Part shown: one piece after another, positions 1-7,703 of the stretch | How the letters are laid out: the number at the start of each line of letters is the position of its first letter | Position numbering within the stretch: position 1 is the first letter of the stretch | Assembly (NCBI GenBank): GCA_902488835.1 | Contig: CABTXQ010000024.1 | Span: 1-18,422 of the forward strand | Direction: 5' to 3' | From: an uncultured Ileibacterium sp. | GTDB lineage: Bacteria > Bacillota > Clostridia > Peptostreptococcales > Anaerovoracaceae | DNA length: 18,422 bases | Position numbers and translations under genes: made by a program | The notes under the pieces: model-generated | The model's input: only the letters and a program-made list of their open reading frames with translations | The model's database searches: none | What the model was told of the DNA's origin: nothing

Positions 1-75
1 ATTATTCAAAAGGGTAAGAAAAAATTCCATCGTGTAGTACTTAAATAGTTAACTTTTACCCTTGGGAGGATAGAA
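1..75 (+). other. Upstream region of gpsA with a long-loop inverted repeat
   Basis: This stretch holds the gpsA ribosome binding site (GGGAGGA, 64-70). It also holds two arms, AAGGGTAAGA at 10-19 and the matching TTTTACCCTT at 54-63. They pair over 10 bp (one G-T) across a 34-nt loop, and the second arm touches the Shine-Dalgarno. An upstream gene could end here: one frame runs in from the left edge and stops at 46-48 with a lysine-rich tail. The piece is too short to identify. No convincing promoter was seen. Confidence 0.35.
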
Positions 76-1149
76 ATGAGTAGAATCGGGGTTCTTGGAG
101 CAGGAACAATCGGAATGTCCATGGCGAAAATGTTGAAAGTTGCAGGACATGAAGTTACAGTATGGTCTGCAATACCTGAAGAAATTGAAGAATGTGTCAA
201 AACTAAAAGACACCACAACCTACCGGGGATGGTGATCCCTGAAGGGATAATCTTCACAACTGACATAAGTGAGGTCTGCCATGACAAGGATGTTATTATG
301 GCTGCAATTCCATCTGTTTTTATTAGAAGTACAATGAAAACAGCACGAGATTATATCAAAGACGGTCAACTCATAGCAGATGTCGGTAAGGGAATTGAGA
401 TCGGCACACATTATACAATGTCTCAAATTATTGAGGATGAGCTAAAAAAAGACAATAAGCATGACAATATAAGGGTTGTTGCACTTTCCGGACCAACTCA
501 CGCAGAAGAAATTGCACTCGATATGCCTACAACTATAGTTTCTGCCTGCGAAGATCTCAATGCTGCTCGTGAGGTTCAGAAGATATTCATGAATTCATGT
601 ATGAGGGTATATACCAACGCGGATATAATAGGTGTTGAGATATGCGGGGCACTCAAGAATGTAATTGCACTTGCATGTGGAATTGCAACAGGTATAGGCT
701 GCGGCGATAATGCAAAAGCAGCATTGATCACTAGAGGAATTGCCGAAATAACCAGAATGGGTCTTCGGATGGGATGTATGGAACAGACATTCAGTGGACT
801 TGCAGGCATTGGAGACTTGATCGTTACAGCAACGAGCATGCACAGCAGGAACAATAGATGCGGAATTCTCATAGGAGAAGGAAAAAGCGTAGACGAAGCA
901 GTAAAAGAAGTGGGTCAGGTCGTAGAAGGGCTTAATGCACTTCCTGCTGCGGTTGAACTTGCCAAACAATATGATGTAGATATGCCTATCGTTATGACCC
1001 TTGATAAGGTCGTTAAAGGAGAACTCGATCCCGTTACTGCTGTTGAGATGCTAATGTCAAGACCTGCAAAAGATGAAGTGTCAAAAGAGGCACACGATAA
1101 ATTCTTTGAAGATAAAAAGAAAATGAATAAAAATGTCAAAACAAAATAA
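76..1149 (+). CDS. gpsA: NAD(P)H-dependent glycerol-3-phosphate dehydrogenase
   Basis: Cytoplasmic enzyme that reduces dihydroxyacetone phosphate to sn-glycerol 3-phosphate, the backbone for membrane phospholipids. The N-terminal Rossmann domain opens with GAGTIG at residues 8-13. The GKGIE segment carries Lys105 and SGPTHAEE lies at 138-145. The C-terminal helical domain has the GALKN motif with the catalytic Lys194, then GLAGIGDL with Asp247 and the substrate-phosphate-binding RNNR at 258-261. At 357 residues it is slightly longer than the usual 330-345; the excess is a charged lysine-rich tail. The start is supported by GGGAGGA six bases upstream of the ATG. Its last 17 bases overlap the next gene, so the two are probably co-transcribed and translationally coupled. 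The identification is secure; NADH versus NADPH preference cannot be read from the sequence. Confidence 0.96.
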   Translation: MSRIGVLGAGTIGMSMAKMLKVAGHEVTVWSAIPEEIEECVKTKRHHNLPGMVIPEGIIFTTDISEVCHDKDVIMAAIPSVFIRSTMKTARDYIKDGQLIADVGKGIEIGTHYTMSQIIEDELKKDNKHDNIRVVALSGPTHAEEIALDMPTTIVSACEDLNAAREVQKIFMNSCMRVYTNADIIGVEICGALKNVIALACGIATGIGCGDNAKAALITRGIAEITRMGLRMGCMEQTFSGLAGIGDLIVTATSMHSRNNRCGILIGEGKSVDEAVKEVGQVVEGLNALPAAVELAKQYDVDMPIVMTLDKVVKGELDPVTAVEMLMSRPAKDEVSKEAHDKFFEDKKKMNKNVKTK

Positions 1150-2230
1150 AAGCAATAGCAATACTCTAAAAAAAATATTAAAAGTTATCGTTACCCTTGT
1201 TATTTGCATAGCACTTCTTTTTGTCTTGCTAATTACTTATCTGAGTATTACAGAATACAAGCCGGGCGAAGTTGAAACGATAAAGATTCTAAACAACGCT
1301 TCAGAGGAAATTTCAAAGGATAAAGAAATCAGTATCATGACGTGGAACATTGGATACGGTGCACTTGGAGACAATGCTGATTTTTTCATGGACGGCGGAA
1401 AGATGGTAAATACCGCAACAAAGAAGAGATTAGAAAGCAATCTTAATAATATAGAAGAATTTGTCAGAAACGAGGATGCGAACATTCAATTTTTCCAGGA
1501 AATGGATACTAATTCATACAGATCTCATCATAAGAATGAATATCAGAGAATGGGGAAAGTCCTTTCTGATAGTGCTTCTGCCTTAGCCTATAACTTTAAG
1601 GTTAAATTTATTCCATATCCCTTGCCTCCGATAGGGAAGGTAGAGAGCGGAATATCTACATTCTCGGAATATAAGATAAATACTGCCGAAAGAATCAAGC
1701 TTCCAATACCGTTCAAGTGGCCTGTCAGGATTGCTAATTTGAAGAGGTGTCTACTTGTAACAAGACTTCCAGTCGCAGGTAGTGATAAAGAACTCGTCCT
1801 AATAAACCTTCACTTGGAAGCTTTTGATGACGGTAGCGGGAAGATTGAACAGACGAAGAAACTCAAAGAATATATGGATAAGGAAGTAGCCAAGGGTAAT
1901 TATGTGATTGCTGCAGGAGATTTTAACCAAACATTCAGTAATATCGATGCAAGTATGTATCCAGTAGTATGGGATTCATGGGTTGCAGGACTTATAGACC
2001 AAAAGGATATCGGAAGCAATTATCAGATGTTGATGGATAATAGTGCACCAACATGCCGCTCAAATCACAAAGTATATAGAGATCGAGATCCTAATAAGCC
2101 ATACCAGTACTTTATGATTGACGGATTCATTGTTTCAGACAATGTGAAAGTTTCGGACGTAAGTACGAAGAATCTGGATTTTAAATCTTCAGATCATAAC
2201 CCTGTTTTGTTAAAATTTACTCTAAAATAG
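1133..2230 (+). CDS. Membrane-anchored endonuclease/exonuclease/phosphatase (EEP) family protein
   Basis: Member of the EEP (DNase I-like) metal-dependent phosphoesterase superfamily. A lysine-rich N-terminus is followed by one hydrophobic segment at about residues 16-38. This suggests an N-in signal anchor with the catalytic domain outside the membrane. The fold's signatures appear in order: MTWNIGYG (Asn72), FFQEMD (metal-binding Glu123), NLHLEAF (His227), AGDFNQ (Asp263, Asn265), DGFIVS, and the C-terminal SSDHNPV (Asp354, His355). All expected catalytic positions are present, so it is probably active. The family includes nucleases, sphingomyelinases and inositol-phosphate phosphatases. 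An external location favours a phosphodiester or lipid substrate over genomic DNA, but this is inference. Its ATG lies inside the 3' end of gpsA with only a weak A-rich Shine-Dalgarno, which suggests coupling to gpsA translation. Confidence 0.85.
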   Translation: MSKQNKSNSNTLKKILKVIVTLVICIALLFVLLITYLSITEYKPGEVETIKILNNASEEISKDKEISIMTWNIGYGALGDNADFFMDGGKMVNTATKKRLESNLNNIEEFVRNEDANIQFFQEMDTNSYRSHHKNEYQRMGKVLSDSASALAYNFKVKFIPYPLPPIGKVESGISTFSEYKINTAERIKLPIPFKWPVRIANLKRCLLVTRLPVAGSDKELVLINLHLEAFDDGSGKIEQTKKLKEYMDKEVAKGNYVIAAGDFNQTFSNIDASMYPVVWDSWVAGLIDQKDIGSNYQMLMDNSAPTCRSNHKVYRDRDPNKPYQYFMIDGFIVSDNVKVSDVSTKNLDFKSSDHNPVLLKFTLK

Positions 2231-2366
2231 AATTATTTAATGTGTATGTAATTAAAAGCCGTTAATGTGCATTTTTTAACACAATTAAAATATAAATTGT
2301 ACAAAATTAATTAAAAATATATGCTATGATTAAATCAAATTTAAAAAATTAAAGGGAGGTTTTAAG
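2231..2366 (+). promoter_or_regulatory. Intergenic region with promoter of the flavodiiron fusion gene
   Basis: AT-rich gap. The best promoter is an extended -10, TGCTATGAT at 2322-2330 (TGn plus TATGAT, 5/6 to consensus). A TATGCT at 2320-2325 lies 17 bases after a poor -35 (TTGTAC, 2297-2302). The ribosome binding site AAAGGGAGG precedes the ATG at 2367. No terminator for the upstream gene was found. A loose inverted pair, TTAATGTG and CACAATTAA around 2263-2290, has imperfect arms and is only a weak operator candidate. Confidence 0.55.
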
Positions 2367-4904
2367 ATGTATGAAAGTTTTAAGCTGACTGACAGTCTCA
2401 GCTGGAGCGGAGTTCTTGACAAAAATTTAAGGGTATTTGATATCATAATGTTCACCGAGTTCGGTTCTTCATATAACTCGTATGTTCTGAAGGGCAGCGA
2501 GAAGACTGCAATATTTGAGACGGCAAAGCTTAAATTCTATGATGAATTTAAGGAGAGGACTGAATCTCAGGTAAAATTCGAAGATATCGATTACATTATC
2601 GTTAATCATACGGAACCTGATCATGCAGGATCTATTGAAAAGATTTTAGAGATAAATCCTAAGGTTCAAATTGTTGGTACAGCAACGGCAATCGGATTCC
2701 TTAAGGAAATTACGAACAGAGACTTTTACAGCATTGCCGTAAAGGACGGAGACACATTGTCACTTGGGGATAAGACTCTCAAGTTCATGATTCTTCCTAA
2801 CCTACATTGGCCTGACACAATGTATACTTACATTGAAGAGGATAAGATACTCTTAACATGTGATAGCTTCGGATCACACTATTGTCATGAAAAGATTCTA
2901 CACAGTACAGTTACTGATAAAGAGGGATACAAGCGTGCAACAAAGTATTATTTTGATAACATTATAGGACCATTTGTTCATCCATTTATGGTAAAGGCTC
3001 TTGAGAGAATAGAACCTATGGAAATCAATATGATTTGTCCGGGACACGGCCCAGTGCATGACGGAAAAGAAAGCATTGATGAAATCATGGGTTGGTATAA
3101 GGAATGGTGTAAGATGCCTGAAAAGACATGGAATAAGCTTGTTGTAATTCCTTATGTAAGTGCCTACGGATACACAAAAGAGCTTTCAGAGCAGGTAATC
3201 GCAGGCATTAAAGATGCAGGGGATATCGAAGTACATGCTTTTGATATGGTTGAAGCTGATCAGGAGAAGGTTCTAGCAGAAATTGCCCTTGCAGACGGCC
3301 TCATGTTCGGAACTCCTACAATTATAGGAGAAGCACTTCTTCCTATCTGGGAGCTTGTAATACGCATGTTCCCACCTGTTCACAGCAAGAAGCTTGCTTC
3401 AGCATTTGGAAGCTACGGTTGGTCCGGAGAGGCTGTACCGCACATCATCGAAAGGCTTAAACAGCTAAGGTGCAAGGTGCCTGATGAAGGCTTCAGAATT
3501 AGATTAAAGCCAAGCGAAAATAATTTGAAAGATGCACGTGACTATGGTTATAACTTCGGTTGCCTCCTACTAAAGAAAGAAAATGATAGAAAGTCAAAGA
3601 AGCGCGGACGCAACATGGTTAAATGTGTTGTTTGTGGTGAGATATTTGATGCTGATGAATACGATGTTTGCCCTGTATGTAATGCTGGACCTGACAAATT
3701 CATTGAAGTTGAAGATACAACACCTGAATTCAGAAAAGATACTAATGAAAACTTCGTAATAATTGGAGGCGGTTCAGCTGCAATATATGCTGCACGTGCT
3801 ATAAGGGAGCGTAATGCGACAGCAAAAATTACGATGATATCTGATGAAAAGCAAGTTCCATATAACAGACCTATGTTGACGAAGGAATTACTTGCTGATA
3901 TCAAGGATGAGACCTTCGCTATCACTGACAAAAACTGGTTCAAAGAGAATAATATAGATTTGGTGTTGGATACAAGAGTTGACAGCATAGATCTTAAAGC
4001 TAAGACTGTTACATGTAAGGGAAAGAGCATGTCTTATGATAAGCTAGTATATGCTCTCGGAGCACATTGTTTCATGGCTCCAATTCCAGGAAAAGATCAG
4101 GATCACGTTCTATCTATAAGATCGATTTCAGATGTTTACTATCTACAGGATTTAATCGGTGATGAACTGAAAAAGATTGTAATTATCGGTGGCGGAGTAA
4201 TGGGCCTTGAATCTGCTTGGGAACTGAAGAAAGCAGGACACGAGGTTACAGTACTTGAGGGTGCACCTAGACTCCTTCCTAAGCAGCTTGATACAGAGTC
4301 TTCAGAAATCCTTGCAGCAATCTTGACTAAGGAAGAAATAAATTATGTAGTCGGGGCTGCAATAAGCGAGATTAAGAAGGATAGCGTTGCACTAGGTGAT
4401 GGAAGAGAATTCCCTGCAGATATTGTAATCATGTCTACCGGTATGAGAGGGAATATCGAAATCGCAAAAGAAGCAGGTCTTGAAATAGACAAGCTAATCA
4501 AGGTTGATGAGACAATGCTCACAAGCGATCCTAATGTATATTCAGCAGGAGATTGTGCAGAATTCCAAGGAGTACCTGCAGCATTCTGGAGTCAGTCAAC
4601 AGAGATGGGTAGAGTGGCAGGAGCTAATGCGGCAGGAGATGAGGAAGCATATTCTCTAATTCCACCAAGCATGAATATATCTGCTATGAATACTGAGATC
4701 TTCTCAATGGGTGACGTTGGCAATGATGAGAACAAGGAATACAGAACCATAGAGCTTTCTGATAAAACAAGAATGGAATATGAGAAATATTATTTCGTTC
4801 ATAATAGACTTGTTGGAGTTGTTCTTATTGGGGATATTTCAAAACAGCTTGATGTTATGAAAGCATTGGATGAAAATCGTAAATTTTCAGAGTTTATGAA
4901 ATAG
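2367..4904 (+). CDS. Flavodiiron protein fused to short-spaced rubredoxin and NADH:rubredoxin reductase (O2/NO reductase)
   Basis: An 845-residue three-part electron chain in one polypeptide, expected to reduce O2 to water (or NO to N2O) with NAD(P)H. Residues 1-250 form the metallo-beta-lactamase-like diiron core with every ligand present: His81, Glu83, Asp85, His147, Asp166 and His227. Residues about 256-395 are the FMN-binding flavodoxin-like domain. A basic linker leads to a rubredoxin-like domain with Cys420, Cys423, Cys435 and Cys438. Only 11 residues separate the two CxxC pairs, much shorter than classical rubredoxin. Residues about 460-845 form a two-dinucleotide-domain reductase: FAD motif GGGSAA near 467, NAD motif GGGVMG at 608-613, and AGD at 727-729. 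This architecture matches the class F flavodiiron proteins of clostridia, known as NADH:oxygen oxidoreductases. It sits alone between its own promoter and a strong terminator. Likely role: oxygen defence in an anaerobe. Confidence 0.93.
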   Translation: MYESFKLTDSLSWSGVLDKNLRVFDIIMFTEFGSSYNSYVLKGSEKTAIFETAKLKFYDEFKERTESQVKFEDIDYIIVNHTEPDHAGSIEKILEINPKVQIVGTATAIGFLKEITNRDFYSIAVKDGDTLSLGDKTLKFMILPNLHWPDTMYTYIEEDKILLTCDSFGSHYCHEKILHSTVTDKEGYKRATKYYFDNIIGPFVHPFMVKALERIEPMEINMICPGHGPVHDGKESIDEIMGWYKEWCKMPEKTWNKLVVIPYVSAYGYTKELSEQVIAGIKDAGDIEVHAFDMVEADQEKVLAEIALADGLMFGTPTIIGEALLPIWELVIRMFPPVHSKKLASAFGSYGWSGEAVPHIIERLKQLRCKVPDEGFRIRLKPSENNLKDARDYGYNFGCLLLKKENDRKSKKRGRNMVKCVVCGEIFDADEYDVCPVCNAGPDKFIEVEDTTPEFRKDTNENFVIIGGGSAAIYAARAIRERNATAKITMISDEKQVPYNRPMLTKELLADIKDETFAITDKNWFKENNIDLVLDTRVDSIDLKAKTVTCKGKSMSYDKLVYALGAHCFMAPIPGKDQDHVLSIRSISDVYYLQDLIGDELKKIVIIGGGVMGLESAWELKKAGHEVTVLEGAPRLLPKQLDTESSEILAAILTKEEINYVVGAAISEIKKDSVALGDGREFPADIVIMSTGMRGNIEIAKEAGLEIDKLIKVDETMLTSDPNVYSAGDCAEFQGVPAAFWSQSTEMGRVAGANAAGDEEAYSLIPPSMNISAMNTEIFSMGDVGNDENKEYRTIELSDKTRMEYEKYYFVHNRLVGVVLIGDISKQLDVMKALDENRKFSEFMK

Positions 4905-4926
4905 TAATTCAAAGTTATTGATGATT

Positions 4927-4961
4927 AAGTGCTGATGATATCGTTCATCAGCACTTTTTTT
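4927..4961 (+). terminator. Rho-independent terminator after the flavodiiron fusion
   Basis: A perfect 12-bp stem, AAGTGCTGATGA with TCATCAGCACTT, closes a 6-nt loop. A run of seven T (4955-4961) starts within the stem's 3' end. It lies 23 bases after the stop codon and separates the fusion gene from rarA. Confidence 0.93.
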
Positions 4962-4995
4962 ATTTCAATTCTCATATATTAAATTTCTTTTGTTG

Positions 4996-5025
4996 TATAA
5001 TGTATAAAAGTAGAGAATACGGAGG
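4996..5025 (+). promoter_or_regulatory. Probable -10 element and ribosome binding site of rarA
   Basis: A perfect TATAAT at 4996-5001 lies 42 bases before the rarA ATG, and GGAGG at 5021-5025 is the ribosome binding site. The -35 region is poor (only T/A-rich sequence at the right distance), and the 12-base gap from GGAGG to the ATG is rather long. The promoter is therefore plausible but not strong. Confidence 0.5.
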
Positions 5026-5037
5026 TATAGCAATCTC

Positions 5038-6384
5038 ATGGATAAACAAGTGACAATATTTGAAGATAAGATAAATGAGCCTCTAGCTTCAAGAATGAGG
5101 CCTCAGAACATTGATGAAATCACAGGTCAGGACCATCTTCTCGGACAAGGAAAGGTTTTAAGAAATGCGATTGAAAATGATCAAATTACATCTATGATTT
5201 TCTGGGGACCGCCGGGAGTAGGAAAGACTACCATTGCCAATGTTATTGCAAAAAAGACAAAAGCGAAGTTCATAACGTTTTCAGCTGTAAACAGCGGTGT
5301 TAAAGAAATTAGAAAGGTCATGGATGAGGCTGAAAGGAGCAGATCTTTCGGAATAAAAACTGTAGTATTTATCGATGAGATTCACAGATTTAATAAGGCT
5401 CAACAGGATGCCTTTCTTCCCTATGTCGAAAAAGGAAGTATAATCCTTATAGGTGCGACTACGGAAAATCCTTCATTTGAGATAAACAGTGCCTTGCTTT
5501 CACGTTGTAGAGTATACATATTGCATAAACTGGAAATAGAAGATATCAAAACTCTTCTCAAAAGAGCCATTATAAGCCCAAAAGGTTTTAAGGATAGCAG
5601 GATAGATATTGATGATGGAGCCCTTGAGATGATTGCCTTATTTAGTGACGGAGACGCGAGATCGGCACTTCTTCTTCTTGAGATGGCTGTGATTAACGGG
5701 GATATGAATTATACGGATGAGGGAATGCCCATAACATCGGTAACAAAAGAGACTGTCAAGTTGTGCACATCAAAGAAAACCCTGATATACGATAAGGGGG
5801 GAGAAGAGCATTATAATTTGATCTCAGCACTACACAAATCAATGAGAAACTCTGATCCGGATGCTTCTGTTTACTGGCTTTCTAGAATGCTTGAGTCTGG
5901 AGAAGATCCACTTTATATTGCAAGAAGAGTGGTGAGATTTGCAAGTGAGGACATAGGACTTGCAGACCCGGGCGCATTAAGACTTGCGGTAGCTGCATAT
6001 CAAGGTTGCCATTTTATCGGGATGCCGGAATGCAATGTTATTTTGACTGAAGCTGTAATCTATATGGCTATGTCACCAAAGTCAAATGCTATGGAAACGG
6101 CATATCTTTCAGCAAGAGAAGATGCAATTAACGAGATAAACGAACCGGTCCCTTTACACATAAGAAATGCGCCGACAAAACTTATGAAGGAAGCAGGTTA
6201 TGGAAAGGGATACAAGTATGCACATAATTATAAAGATAAGATAACAGATATGAGGTGTTTACCTGACTCTCTTGAGGGAAGAGAATACTATGTTCCGACA
6301 GAAGAGGGATTTGAAGGGAGATACAAAAAGAGACTTCAGGAAATAAAAGATAAGGTTTCAGAGATGCGTAAAGAGAACAAATAA
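5038..6384 (+). CDS. rarA: Replication-associated recombination protein A (AAA+ ATPase, MgsA/RarA family)
   Basis: AAA+ ATPase of the RarA/MgsA/WRNIP1 family, related to clamp-loader subunits. It acts at stalled replication forks, contacts single-stranded DNA-binding protein, and unwinds or remodels DNA ends. The N-terminus has the family's PLASRMRPQ and TGQDHLLG segments. Walker A is GPPGVGKT at 57-64, Walker B is VVFIDEIHRF with Asp113-Glu114, and a sensor 1 segment GATTENPSF follows. The C-terminal half shows the family's tetramerisation region (DPDASVYWLSRMLESGEDP, then RRVVRFASEDIGLADP) and the late RNAPTKLMKEAGYGKGY block. Its 448 residues are normal for the family. It appears to be transcribed alone and converges on the DUF2254 gene with only six bases between the two stop codons. 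Confidence 0.95.
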   Translation: MDKQVTIFEDKINEPLASRMRPQNIDEITGQDHLLGQGKVLRNAIENDQITSMIFWGPPGVGKTTIANVIAKKTKAKFITFSAVNSGVKEIRKVMDEAERSRSFGIKTVVFIDEIHRFNKAQQDAFLPYVEKGSIILIGATTENPSFEINSALLSRCRVYILHKLEIEDIKTLLKRAIISPKGFKDSRIDIDDGALEMIALFSDGDARSALLLLEMAVINGDMNYTDEGMPITSVTKETVKLCTSKKTLIYDKGGEEHYNLISALHKSMRNSDPDASVYWLSRMLESGEDPLYIARRVVRFASEDIGLADPGALRLAVAAYQGCHFIGMPECNVILTEAVIYMAMSPKSNAMETAYLSAREDAINEINEPVPLHIRNAPTKLMKEAGYGKGYKYAHNYKDKITDMRCLPDSLEGREYYVPTEEGFEGRYKKRLQEIKDKVSEMRKENK

Positions 6385-6390
6385 GTCATA

Positions 6391-7674
6391 TTATTGTTCG
6401 TTAAAACTATCATATATTATCTTTAATCGTTCCTTGTACATTTCATTATCCATAGCGGATATACAAAGGTTGTAGCAATAATTGAAGAATTCCATTATCC
6501 CAGAATGCATGGTTTCCCCAGAAACAAGATATATCATCTGTATGCTATTCAATATTGCCTCGGCTACCAATGGATCAGATTTACCATAGTGTAGAATTTG
6601 ATTAAATGAAAGGCTTAGCTCCTCTTTAGCAGAGTAGCCCGTGTATATAATCCTGGAATCTTCATCCTCATTCAGAATTTTATAAAAATGCTCAGAAGAG
6701 AACAATTCCCCAAGGAGGATTCCCACCTTTCTTAAAGCTTCGATTGCAGTATTTGGATCATTGATGCCTGGACTCAATCCTTTCATGGCAATTTCTACCA
6801 AGTTTGTAATATCGTGATGATAGTCTTCGATATCATTTTTTTTCACATTAATAAGGAGATTATCAGAGAGTTTTATAATTAATTCATCAAGCTCATCCTG
6901 AGATAGACCGGGATTTTCTGCCAAATAAAGTCCCGCTATTTTTGAGCCTTTTAAGACAAATTCACCAATTCTATTCTTGATTACCAAATCACAATTAATA
7001 CCGCTTAAGAATCCCAGGAGATCGACATCTGATATACCGTAGAAGTATCCAGATTTTGACGCAGGAATAGCAATTTCTTTGACATATTTATCCTCATTAA
7101 ATTTTTCTGACAGATTGTGGGAATCTGACTCGGCTTCAATGAGCTTATGAGCATGATTGTATGTGTTCTCTATAACATTTGAGACTTTTATATCATTCAA
7201 AACTCTTTTTACAAATAGAACAAACGATATCATGGCAGCTACTGCGTAGAAGATTGCAATCGTACCGGATAAAAATCTATCATCACTTTCAGCATTTTGA
7301 ATAAGGAAAAGAGATAGAACAGTATAGAAGAACCCACCGATAAAAACGCCAAATAGACTCAAGACATTTGGCTTATCAATGAAATCTTGAACAATCCTCG
7401 GCGTAAATGAATCTGAATACTTATTAAGAACTGTAAGAATCGTTGTAAAAGTAAAAGTTGTTACGGTTAGAAAGGTACCTGCAAGAGTTGATAAAAATGA
7501 ACTCGTAACATTTGGCGTAAGAAGTAAAATCCCAGGGAGGTTGTCCTTTATACCTGGATACTTATAATCAATAAGCCATGTAAGAAAAAGAAGAAATAAC
7601 GAAATAAGGGTAAATTTCGTTATCTTTATTATATTACGGTTGTTCTCATAAATAAGTCTTAACTTTTTGAGCAT
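6391..7674 (-). CDS. DUF2254 family predicted membrane protein
   Basis: A 427-residue membrane protein of unknown function. Four hydrophobic segments lie in the N-terminal 160 residues (about 20-36, 60-83, 104-125, 136-157), followed by a long soluble domain. The soluble part contains LSPGINDPNTAIEAL, which matches the conserved SP-x-IND-P signature of the DUF2254 family and is the basis of the call. The start has GGAGG six bases upstream. The gene begins 29 bases after the aldehyde dehydrogenase stop on the same strand, so it is probably the last gene of that transcript, although a role in aldehyde or amino acid metabolism does not follow from this. No signal peptide or enzyme motif was recognised. 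Confidence 0.85.
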   Translation of the reverse strand: MLKKLRLIYENNRNIIKITKFTLISLFLLFLTWLIDYKYPGIKDNLPGILLLTPNVTSSFLSTLAGTFLTVTTFTFTTILTVLNKYSDSFTPRIVQDFIDKPNVLSLFGVFIGGFFYTVLSLFLIQNAESDDRFLSGTIAIFYAVAAMISFVLFVKRVLNDIKVSNVIENTYNHAHKLIEAESDSHNLSEKFNEDKYVKEIAIPASKSGYFYGISDVDLLGFLSGINCDLVIKNRIGEFVLKGSKIAGLYLAENPGLSQDELDELIIKLSDNLLINVKKNDIEDYHHDITNLVEIAMKGLSPGINDPNTAIEALRKVGILLGELFSSEHFYKILNEDEDSRIIYTGYSAKEELSLSFNQILHYGKSDPLVAEAILNSIQMIYLVSGETMHSGIMEFFNYCYNLCISAMDNEMYKERLKIIYDSFNEQ

Positions 7675-7703
7675 TATATCCTCCGATGAAATTATAAATT
7701 TAT

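Noticed and set aside
595..969. 124-codon minus-strand frame inside gpsA
   Set aside because: It is opposite a gene with complete catalytic motifs and has no supporting signals.
3548..4030. 160-codon open frame antisense to the flavodiiron fusion
   Set aside because: It lies wholly inside a well-identified gene, has no ribosome binding site I can defend, and its composition is that of a reverse-strand shadow.
3615..4904. Separate rubredoxin-reductase gene starting at the internal Met417 of the flavodiiron fusion
   Set aside because: The frame is continuous from the flavodiiron part, the linker is in frame, and there is no good Shine-Dalgarno before this ATG. The fusion is a known clostridial architecture.
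6375..6399. Possible bidirectional terminator between the convergent rarA and DUF2254 genes (GAACAA and TTGTTC, 6 bp)
   Set aside because: The stem is short and AT-rich with a 13-nt loop, it overlaps both coding ends, and no T-run follows on either strand.
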